Assembly: GCA_016190545.1 (NCBI GenBank)
Contig: JACPQI010000150.1
Coordinates: forward strand, 1-18,205
Length of the DNA stretch: 18,205 nt
Origin: Chloroflexota bacterium
GTDB taxonomy: Bacteria; Chloroflexota; Dehalococcoidia; SHYB01; JACPQI01
Reading direction: 5' to 3'
This document shows positions 12,253-18,205 of the stretch, piece by piece. Under the pieces are notes generated by a model. The model did no database searches. It had not been told where the DNA came from and saw nothing but the letters and a program-made list of their open reading frames with translations. Positions within the stretch are counted from its first letter, which is position 1. Each line of letters opens with the position of its first letter. The position numbers and the translations under genes are program-made.

Positions 12253-13035
12253 ATGCAGTCCCCTTTACCCCCTATGTTTCACACGCAGGGAGTGATGAAA
12301 GCCTACCCTGGCGTTACGGCGCTGGAACCCGTGACGATTGAGGTCGAGCACGGCGAGACGGTAGCCATTGTCGGACCCAGTGGCAGCGGCAAGACCACGC
12401 TGTTATTCCTGCTTGGCGGCGTCATCCAGCCGACGGCAGGGTCAGTGCGCGTCAATGGCCTGGACCCGTCCAGCCTGGGTTCGGGCCGCCAACTTGCGCG
12501 ACTGGTCGGCGTGATCCCACAGCAGTCGGACCTGGTGCTGAATATGCAGGCAGTCCACAACGTCCTGGCCGGCAGGCTCGGCGAGTGGAGTTTCGCCCGC
12601 TCGTTCTTCTCTCTCATTTCGCCGCGAGAACGAGAGAAGGCGCTGGAGGCCCTGCGCAAAGTCGGGATCGCCGATAAGTTGAACGCGCGAACGTCGCATT
12701 TGTCCGGAGGCGAGCAGCAGCGGTTAGCGATCGCCCGCGTCCTGGTCCAGGACCCGCAAGCCATCCTGGCTGACGAGCCGGTCGCCTCCCTCGACCCCAC
12801 TCGCGCCGAGGACCTAGTGCGGCTGTTGACGGGCCTGACGAAGGAGTCCGGCAAGACCCTGGTCGCCAGCCTCCATTCCGTGCACCTAGCCCGCGCCCAC
12901 TTCTCCCGCATCATCGGGTTGCGCAACGGCGCCTTGCAGTTTGACCTGCCTGCGGGCCAGGTCAACGATGGACTGCTGGAGCGACTCTACGCTCTCCAAG
13001 GACTCCGGGGTGAAACGCCAACTCCGCTTTCTTGA
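12253..13035 (+). CDS. ABC transporter ATP-binding protein (PhnC-like)
   Basis: 260-residue cytoplasmic ATPase that powers the importer. Walker A GPSGSGKT (41-48), Q-loop VIPQQSD (88-93), signature LSGGEQQR (150-157), Walker B AILADEP (170-176), D-loop SLDP and switch His208 are all present, so it should be active. The nucleotide-binding fold begins at MFHTQGVMKAYPG. Start candidates are ATG 12253 (GGGACGGG directly before it), ATG 12274 (fits the family start, no RBS) and ATG 12295; 12253 is used here. The longer open frame overlaps the previous gene. Thirteen bp separate it from the binding-protein gene, and its 3' end overlaps the next permease by 26 bp. Confidence 0.92.
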   Translation: MQSPLPPMFHTQGVMKAYPGVTALEPVTIEVEHGETVAIVGPSGSGKTTLLFLLGGVIQPTAGSVRVNGLDPSSLGSGRQLARLVGVIPQQSDLVLNMQAVHNVLAGRLGEWSFARSFFSLISPREREKALEALRKVGIADKLNARTSHLSGGEQQRLAIARVLVQDPQAILADEPVASLDPTRAEDLVRLLTGLTKESGKTLVASLHSVHLARAHFSRIIGLRNGALQFDLPAGQVNDGLLERLYALQGLRGETPTPLS

Positions 13036-13804
13036 GGGCCGCTGGTCCCTCACCCTTCTGCTCGGGGCCGCCTTTCTCTGGAGCCTTCTCAGCGTCGGCT
13101 GGCCTCACAGTCTTGTCCATCCCGGCGGCGGCAAGGCCGTCCGTGAGTTCTTCACGGCCATTCTTGACCTTGAGCTATCGCCCGGCTTCCTCAAGCTGGC
13201 GATAGAGGATACCTGGACCACGCTGGCCTACGCTTTCGCCGGCGTCACCCTGGCCGTCGCCATAGGCTTTCCGCTGGGCGTCCTGGCTTCCGGCACCGTG
13301 GTCCGGGGCAGACGGGCGCGCTGGGCAAATATTGCCGGCGTACGGCTTGTCCTGGCGGCGCTGCGCTCCATCCACGAGCTGGTGTGGGCATGGCTGTTCG
13401 TTGTAGCCATAGGCCTTTCGCCCCTGGCTGGTGTGCTGGCCCTGGGCATTCCCTATGCCGGCATCCTGGGCCGGATTTACGCCGAGCAGTTGCAAGACAC
13501 CCCTCAAGGCCCGCTCCGCTCTCTTCGCGCCAGCGGAGCGTCCGAGTGGAAGGTGTTCTGGTACGGCAGGTTCCCCCAGGCCTTTCCCGATATGCTGAGC
13601 TACACTTTCTACCGTCTGGAGTGCGGCGTACGCTCCGCCGCCATCATGAGCTTCATCGGCCTGGGCGGCCTCGGCTACCGCATTCAGCTTTCCCTGGGCG
13701 ACCTCCACTACAACGAGGTATGGACGCTCTTGCTGTTCATGGTGTTGATCATCGTCGCCATCAACGTGTGGAGCTCGCTCACACGCAAGAGCTTGACCCG
13801 ATGA
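13010..13804 (+). CDS. ABC transporter permease 1 (PhnE-like)
   Basis: 264-residue inner-membrane permease with about six hydrophobic segments. The cytoplasmic coupling helix (EAA-like loop) is LRASGASEWKVFWYGRFPQAFPDML, where the ATPase docks, followed by SFIGLGGLGYRIQ. A conserved RSIHELVWAWLF in mid-protein is typical of PhnE-type permeases. The GTG start at 13010 lies inside the end of the ATPase gene, 7 nt after AAGGA, which indicates translational coupling. A longer ATG frame would put ~23 unrelated residues in front. It differs clearly in sequence from permease 2, so the channel is probably a heterodimer. Confidence 0.9.
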   Translation: MKRQLRFLEGRWSLTLLLGAAFLWSLLSVGWPHSLVHPGGGKAVREFFTAILDLELSPGFLKLAIEDTWTTLAYAFAGVTLAVAIGFPLGVLASGTVVRGRRARWANIAGVRLVLAALRSIHELVWAWLFVVAIGLSPLAGVLALGIPYAGILGRIYAEQLQDTPQGPLRSLRASGASEWKVFWYGRFPQAFPDMLSYTFYRLECGVRSAAIMSFIGLGGLGYRIQLSLGDLHYNEVWTLLLFMVLIIVAINVWSSLTRKSLTR

Positions 13805-14685
13805 GCGATCCCGTTACGCTGGCCCCCGCATTAACCCCTCGGCCAACAGCACGACCGCGCGTAAGTTTCGTTGTGCTATCACTCCTCCTCTTTCTGCCCA
13901 TCGCCGTCGCATCCTGGGTCTTCGTCCTCGTGTCTGACGAAAGGGCTGCCCTCGGTGTGTTTTCAATAAAGACCTGGGACCGCTTCTGGCAATTTGTGAA
14001 CGACCTGTTCGGGGTGGGCTCCAGCGTTACGCCTGCATTCCAACGCTGGGACAAGTGGCGCCATACCGGCGGGCTAGCCTATGACACGCTGGCCATGAGT
14101 GTGTTAGCTATTGGTATCGCAGGCGCCGGCGCGCTGCTGACCATGATGTTCGGAGCCCGCAACGTCATGCTTGGTGAACTCGCCTCATCACGCTCGTGGC
14201 GCTGGCGCAGCCTCTTCTTCGTGTTTCGAGGGATCTTCACCTTCACCCGGGCCGTGCCGGAGCTGGTGTGGGCCATGCTCCTGGTCTTTGTGTTCTCGCC
14301 AGGCATCATCCCAGGAGCGCTGGCTCTCGGCATCCATAACTTCGGCATTCTGGGCAAGCTGAACGCCGAGGTCGTGGAGAACAGCGACCCCCGGCCAGCC
14401 CGGGCGCTGCGCTCGTCGGGCGCGGGCGCTTTCCACGTCCTCCTCTATGGCGTAGCGCCTCAGGTCATGCCCCAATTCCTTACCTACCTTCTTTACCGCT
14501 GGGAGGTCATTATCCGTACCACCATCGTCGTGGGGTTTGTGAGCGCCGGCGGTCTGGGGCGCGACTTCCGGTTGTCCATGAGCTTCTTCCACTACACGGA
14601 TGTCATGCTGTTGCTCTTGTGGTATCTCATACTGGTGGTGGGGGTCGATTTGGCCTCAGCGGCGCTGCGGCGACTGGCCCGCTAG
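13801..14685 (+). CDS. ABC transporter permease 2 (PhnE-like)
   Basis: 294-residue permease with a first hydrophobic segment near residues 20-45, then a ~50-residue extracytoplasmic stretch (SIKTWDRFWQFVNDLFGVGSS) and five further segments. It shares the family sequence TRAVPELVWAMLL, ALGIHNFGILGKL, the coupling loop RSSGAGAFHVLLYGVAPQVMPQFLTY and VGFVSAGGLGRDFRLS. The ATG overlaps the stop of permease 1 as ATGA, so the two are translated together. It ends 5 bp from the convergent radical-SAM-like gene, with no terminator visible between them. With the other three genes it completes a PhnD-C-E-E type importer. Confidence 0.91.
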   Translation: MSDPVTLAPALTPRPTARPRVSFVVLSLLLFLPIAVASWVFVLVSDERAALGVFSIKTWDRFWQFVNDLFGVGSSVTPAFQRWDKWRHTGGLAYDTLAMSVLAIGIAGAGALLTMMFGARNVMLGELASSRSWRWRSLFFVFRGIFTFTRAVPELVWAMLLVFVFSPGIIPGALALGIHNFGILGKLNAEVVENSDPRPARALRSSGAGAFHVLLYGVAPQVMPQFLTYLLYRWEVIIRTTIVVGFVSAGGLGRDFRLSMSFFHYTDVMLLLLWYLILVVGVDLASAALRRLAR

Positions 14686-14690
14686 GGCGC

Positions 14691-16403
14691 CTAAGGCGGG
14701 CCTGTAGTCGTCATCTGTTGATAGGCTGCCGCCAGCCTCTCCTTGGGCTGGCGGACCACGATGTGGTCCCACGGCAGGGTCTCCAGCAACCCTCGCTCCC
14801 GATGCAGGTAGTGCCCCATGTCCAAGCCCGTCTCGCTCAGCGCTTCCAGCCATGGCTCGTATCGAAAGTGCTCCACCTGGCTATCCAGGACTGCCCCCTT
14901 GCGCCAGGCCGCGAGGACGGCTGCGCCTAGGCGACGGTCGCCCCGGGCCAGCAGCGCCTCGATCAGCCGTGGCTCCAGAGGTTCGATCGTGAGGTCGGCA
15001 CGCCGCCGGACCCCACGCTTGAGGAAGCCGGTCTTCTCGCCTAGCGCCTCCAGCGTTTCGAGCGCGCACCATTGGAAAGGCGTATGAGGCCGGGGGATGA
15101 AGGGCGAGATGACGACCCGCATGCGCAGTGGCCGCCCCAGTTGCTCGGAAGCGGCGGCGCTCACACGCATGACTAGACTTGCAATGGCTTCTACATCGCT
15201 CATGGTCTCCTTCGGCAGCCCCAGCAAGAACTGGAGTTTGAAGGATGACCACCCTGATGCGAGGGCGGAGGCCACCGCTTGCAGGACCACATCGTCCGGC
15301 ACGTCCATGCCCAACATACGGCGCAAGCGCTCGCTGCCAGCCTGGACGGCGAGGGTCAGGCTGGACTTTTTGGCGCCGCTCGCCGCGGCTGCAAGAGCTA
15401 CTCCGTCGGGAGTGGGGGGCAGTCCCGGAAGAGCGATGCCGAGCCGTTCGGGGGGGTATACGCTGCGTACCGCCCGCACCAGCGGCGCGAGGGCGTGCGG
15501 CCCGGTACCTTCCGGAGGCGCCAGTTCAATCTCCTCGTAGCCGGACTGCCTGATCAACCTGTCGAGGTCTTCTAGAAAGTCGCGAGTGGCATCTCCAGTC
15601 AGCCAGCGCTGCTGAACGGGAAGGACAGCCCAGTCGCGCACCGTCTGTAACAAAGGTACGATAGGACGAAGCGTGACGCGCTCCTGGCCGCCATGCCGAG
15701 CGTGTATGACTTCTGGCACCCCGGCAGATAACGGAGCAACCGAGGCATCCACGCCGCAGTCCAGGCTGCGGACATTATAGAGGCCCGGCACATAGACGCC
15801 CGGCATTGTCGCAGCGTGCTCCAGAAACGTCTCTTTCTGCGGGCGGTGTCCCTTTGCCGTGGCGCCTGTCGCTTGGTATAGACTCAGCAGATCTACAAGT
15901 CCATCCACTCCATCGCCGATGAGGAACAGATCGAAGAAGTCGGCGAGGGGCTCCGGATTGTTGCAGCAACGGCCAGCAGCGACGATAAGCGGCTGGCGCT
16001 CATCGCGCTCCCGTGACAGGAAGGGAAGGCCGGCCAGGTCCATAACTTCGAGGATGGCTGGGTACGCCAACTCCCGTTCAAGCCAAAAACAAATGACATT
16101 GAAGGTAGCGAGAGATCGTCTGCTCTCCAGGCTCCACAGCGGTACTCGCTCCCGGCGCAGCTCGTTTGCCAAGTCCGGCGCTGGCGCGAACGCCCTCTCC
16201 ATGAGGAATGAAGGACGACTATTCACAGTCTGGTACAGTTCCTGCACCCCGGCGCAGGTCATGCCTACCTCATAGAGGTCTGGGTAGATGACGGCGACGT
16301 GCACTGGCGTAGCGTCCCAGTCCTTGCGCACGCTGTTCCATTCGCCGCCCGCATAGCGAGCCGCCTTCTGGACGCGGCGGAGCAGGCTATCGAAGGTCGT
16401 CAC
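14691..16403 (-). CDS. Radical-SAM-family protein (TIGR03960-like) lacking the CX3CX2C cluster motif
   Basis: 570 residues. The N-terminal third resembles the B12-binding-type domain of this family (NSVRKDWD, YPDLYEVGM, FAPAPDLANEL, NPEPLADFFDLFLIGDG, PGVYVPGLY). The middle and C-terminal parts follow it closely: SGYEEIEL, AVQAGSERLRRML, LGLPKETMSD, SPFIPRPHTPFQW, ALLARGDRRLG, WRKGAVLDSQVEHF and LPWDHI. The iron-sulphur motif expected near residues 258-276 (family RGCxxxCxFC) is replaced by QQRWLTGDAT. The six cysteines (50, 105, 146, 147, 216, 446) cannot make CX3CX2C. Radical chemistry is therefore unlikely; it may be a pseudoenzyme or binding protein. The frame is intact, so this is not simple decay. 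GTG start with GGAAG about 11 nt upstream. Real function unknown. Confidence 0.88.
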   Translation of the reverse strand: MTTFDSLLRRVQKAARYAGGEWNSVRKDWDATPVHVAVIYPDLYEVGMTCAGVQELYQTVNSRPSFLMERAFAPAPDLANELRRERVPLWSLESRRSLATFNVICFWLERELAYPAILEVMDLAGLPFLSRERDERQPLIVAAGRCCNNPEPLADFFDLFLIGDGVDGLVDLLSLYQATGATAKGHRPQKETFLEHAATMPGVYVPGLYNVRSLDCGVDASVAPLSAGVPEVIHARHGGQERVTLRPIVPLLQTVRDWAVLPVQQRWLTGDATRDFLEDLDRLIRQSGYEEIELAPPEGTGPHALAPLVRAVRSVYPPERLGIALPGLPPTPDGVALAAAASGAKKSSLTLAVQAGSERLRRMLGMDVPDDVVLQAVASALASGWSSFKLQFLLGLPKETMSDVEAIASLVMRVSAAASEQLGRPLRMRVVISPFIPRPHTPFQWCALETLEALGEKTGFLKRGVRRRADLTIEPLEPRLIEALLARGDRRLGAAVLAAWRKGAVLDSQVEHFRYEPWLEALSETGLDMGHYLHRERGLLETLPWDHIVVRQPKERLAAAYQQMTTTGPP

Positions 16404-16447
16404 GGCTGTTGCGCTTCCTTCTGTGATGTCCAGCTATGGCCGTTCGC

Positions 16448-16453
16448 ATTATA
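16448..16453 (-). promoter_or_regulatory. -10 box for the radical-SAM-like gene
   Basis: Minus strand consensus TATAAT about 45 bp before the GTG start. The -35 region (about TGTGGA) is poor, so only the -10 element is claimed. Confidence 0.4.
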
Positions 16454-16578
16454 GTTGATGGCGACGCTCTCCACAGTACAGGAAAGCGGCATGGGCCCCT
16501 CTGCCCAGCCCTGGTAGAAAAAATGCTTCAAACCTGTTACGCTGGACTGACTAAGCATGATGTGTGGGGGGAGGGGCA

Positions 16579-16929
16579 ATGCCTACAAAATTCGACCGCC
16601 AAATAGAAGAAATCATACGCAAGTCGGAGACCTCTGGGCCGCGTATCATCCAACTGCCGTCCCGCTGGAAGTTCTGGCGTCGCCGCATGAACTTCAAAAA
16701 GAAGCAACGGTCGCCTGTCATCGATGCCCGCAGTCTTATGCCTCTGGGGTTCCTTTTCCTGCTCGTGGGCCTGGTTATCCGCACGACGTGGGAACGCTCG
16801 GGCACTATTCTCGCCATCGCTGGAGGGGTCATCGTTGTGCTTGGCTATCTCGGGTACCTGCGCCTGTCCAAGCGCCGCCCCACCGGGTATCGCAAGACCT
16901 GGCGGGGTCAGGATGTGGACGAGCGCTAG
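16579..16929 (+). CDS. Small two-helix membrane protein, unknown function
   Basis: 116 residues. The basic cytoplasmic N-terminus starts MPTKFDRQIEEIIRK and includes WKFWRRRMNFKKKQR. Two transmembrane segments follow (about 54-68 and 77-94), then a basic tail ending QDVDER. Both termini are Lys/Arg-rich, so a hairpin topology with both ends inside is expected. Start: ATG after GGGGAGGGG; an in-frame ATG five codons earlier lies before the RBS. No domain name is recognised. Its stop codon overlaps the stop of the convergent 99-residue gene through a shared CTAG. It is divergent from the radical-SAM-like gene. Confidence 0.8.
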   Translation: MPTKFDRQIEEIIRKSETSGPRIIQLPSRWKFWRRRMNFKKKQRSPVIDARSLMPLGFLFLLVGLVIRTTWERSGTILAIAGGVIVVLGYLGYLRLSKRRPTGYRKTWRGQDVDER

Positions 16930-17225
16930 CCTCCCTTCGCGTCCTCCAGCCCACCGGTGAGACGGCGCACCGCATGAGCGAGGGCCTCGCGCTGCCTGGC
17001 CGTAAGCTCCTGACTCTCCAATCGCCGAAGCTGCTCCAGCATACGCCTGCACGCCTCCTCCCACGTCTCCGGCGAAGCGAATGGTGGAGCAGGGCCTAAC
17101 GGCCCTGGTGAACGGGTGGGACGGCTTAGGAGGAGCATATCGACAAGGTGCTCCAGCCCTTCCCAGAACTGCTCCTCTTCCTTTGAGGCCTTCGTCACTT
17201 CACTCATACGTGCCTGCGCTTTCAT
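16926..17225 (-). CDS. Small helical protein, unknown function
   Basis: 99-residue soluble protein with AGGAG 4 nt before its ATG. Two predicted helical stretches (KASKEEEQFWEGLEHLVDMLLL and ETWEEACRRMLEQLRRLESQELTARQREALAHAVRRL) flank a Pro/Gly-rich linker (PTRSPGPLGPAPPF). The second could be a coiled coil or helical pair. No family is recognised. The linker DNA contains a 7-bp inverted repeat CAGGGCC-TAAC-GGCCCTG. It is divergent from the acyl-CoA dehydrogenase gene. The longer open frame upstream is antisense to that gene and lacks an RBS. Confidence 0.75.
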   Translation of the reverse strand: MKAQARMSEVTKASKEEEQFWEGLEHLVDMLLLSRPTRSPGPLGPAPPFASPETWEEACRRMLEQLRRLESQELTARQREALAHAVRRLTGGLEDAKGG

Positions 17226-17253
17226 CTTACTCCTGTAGGGCTGAGGCGAAGAT

Positions 17254-17282
17254 TTGCGCTCGCCTTGCCGCCTTGCTACTAT
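17254..17282 (+). promoter_or_regulatory. Promoter of the acyl-CoA dehydrogenase gene
   Basis: -35 TTGCGC (17254-17259), 17 bp, -10 TACTAT (17277-17282), about 44 bp before the ATG, in the short divergent intergenic region. Confidence 0.45.
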
Positions 17283-17325
17283 GTGTACGGCACTTGTGAA
17301 GGCGATACTCCAGGAGGCAAAAAGC

Positions 17326-18205
17326 ATGCCGGCCCACCCCACCGAAGAACAAAAGCAGATCGTTACTCTCATTCGCGATTTCGTGCAGAAAGACATAGCG
17401 CCCATCGCTCAACGCTATGACATTGAGGACCGCTACCCCCATCACCTCGTCGACAAGATGAAAGAGATGGGCCTGTTCGGGTGCATCATCAGTGAGAAGT
17501 ACGGAGGTATGGGCCTCAACATTCAGACCTACGCCATGATTATCGAGGAGGTATCCAAGGGATGGATGAGCATGAGCGGCGTGCTCAACTCTCATCTCAT
17601 CATGGCCTATGTCGTCCAGACCTTCGGCACGGAAGAGCAGAAGCGGCGCATGCTTCCCTCCATGGTCACTGGTAAGAACAGGGGTGGCATCGCCATCACG
17701 GAGCCCAACTGCGGCTCAGATGTCGCAGCCATCGAGACCTATGCCGCGCGGGATGGCGACGACTATATCTTTAACGGGAACAAGATGATGATCACCAACG
17801 GCGAACACGGCAACACCTTTGCCGTGCTAGCGAAGACCGACCGCAACATCAAGCCGGCGCATAGGGGCATCTCTTGCTTCATATTGCAGAAAGGCGACGG
17901 CTTCCGTCATGGCCGCCACCTCGACAAGCTCGGCTACCGGGGCGTAGACACCACAGAGCTCATCTTCGAGAACCACCGCGCACCTGCCACGACCCTGGTG
18001 GGCGAACGAGAAGGCGAAGGGTTCATGCAGATGATGCGCGGCCTGGAACTGGGCCGCGTGAACATTGCGGCGCGGGCCGTGGGCGTGGCCCAGGCCGCCT
18101 TCGAGAAGGCTATCAAGTACTCGCAGCAGCGCCACTCCATGGGCAAGCCCATCTGCGAGCACCAGGCCATCCAGCTCAAGCTGGCCGACATGGCAACGCG
18201 TATCG
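17326..18205 (+). CDS. Acyl-CoA dehydrogenase (3' truncated by window edge)
   Basis: FAD-dependent flavoenzyme that oxidises an acyl-CoA to the 2-enoyl-CoA, as in fatty or branched-chain acid breakdown. 293 residues of a usual ~380 are visible, and the frame is still open at the window end. The N-terminal helical domain opens PTEEQKQIVTLIRDFVQKDIAP. The family motifs GGIAITEPNCGSDVAAIET and FNGNKMMITNGEHGNTFAVLAKTD form the flavin/substrate-binding beta domain. LGYRGVDTTELIFENHRAPATTLVGEREGEGFMQMMRGLELGRVNIAARAVG leads into the C-terminal helices. The catalytic Glu region (about residue 370) lies outside the window, so substrate class cannot be judged. ATG with a perfect AGGAGG 8 nt upstream. 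Confidence 0.95.
   Translation, partial: MPAHPTEEQKQIVTLIRDFVQKDIAPIAQRYDIEDRYPHHLVDKMKEMGLFGCIISEKYGGMGLNIQTYAMIIEEVSKGWMSMSGVLNSHLIMAYVVQTFGTEEQKRRMLPSMVTGKNRGGIAITEPNCGSDVAAIETYAARDGDDYIFNGNKMMITNGEHGNTFAVLAKTDRNIKPAHRGISCFILQKGDGFRHGRHLDKLGYRGVDTTELIFENHRAPATTLVGEREGEGFMQMMRGLELGRVNIAARAVGVAQAAFEKAIKYSQQRHSMGKPICEHQAIQLKLADMATRI

Noticed and set aside
1..18205. CRISPR arrays or tandem repeat arrays
   Set aside because: No regularly spaced direct repeats seen anywhere in the window.

Overview
The window is GC-rich bacterial chromosome, densely packed on both strands, with good Shine-Dalgarno sites and several recognisable sigma70-type promoters. The mix of genes is: acyl-CoA and aldehyde dehydrogenases, ispH of the MEP isoprenoid pathway, a CxxC-x17-CxxC zinc-ribbon protein, a small RRM protein, a radical-SAM-like protein of the TIGR03960 type and a PhnD-type ABC importer. 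This would fit a Chloroflexota (Dehalococcoidia-like) genome. That placement is inferred from protein flavour only; there is no rRNA gene or other marker to test it.

Layout, left to right. The C-terminal part of an aldehyde dehydrogenase (1-699) runs in from the left edge, followed by tRNA-Arg(CCG). A minus-strand pair follows: an MFS transporter (3189-1672) and an uncharacterised Cys-containing protein (1638-910). Its leader carries a promoter and a terminator-like hairpin before the start codon. Next, all on the minus strand, come a small double zinc-ribbon protein, a CDF zinc/cadmium exporter with its ArsR/SmtB regulator (operator over the -10 box), a one-domain RRM protein and tRNA-Asp(GTC). 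From about 6050 to 7560 lies a small, visibly more AT-rich accessory patch: a HEPN-like protein, a transposase remnant and a 46-residue protein. Then come a divergent isochorismatase-like hydrolase, and hisB, an alpha/beta hydrolase and ispH on the plus strand.

The most unusual stretch is the 370-bp gap after ispH. It holds a probable free-standing structured RNA with its own promoter and terminator. Just downstream is a four-gene ABC importer operon (lipoprotein, ATPase, two permeases) of the PhnD type, closest in memory to proteins named putative selenate transporters. The operon converges on a 570-residue radical-SAM-family protein that has lost the CX3CX2C cluster motif. The window ends with a small membrane protein, a small acidic protein and the first 293 residues of an acyl-CoA dehydrogenase.

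Functional units suggested by the layout: metal homeostasis (arsR-CDF, perhaps the zinc ribbon), a regulated transporter/hydrolase pair (MFS plus the 910-1638 protein), oxyanion import (11328-14685) and housekeeping biosynthesis (hisB, ispH). No database search was possible. Family names rest on recognised motifs, and RNA structures on base pairing read by eye.
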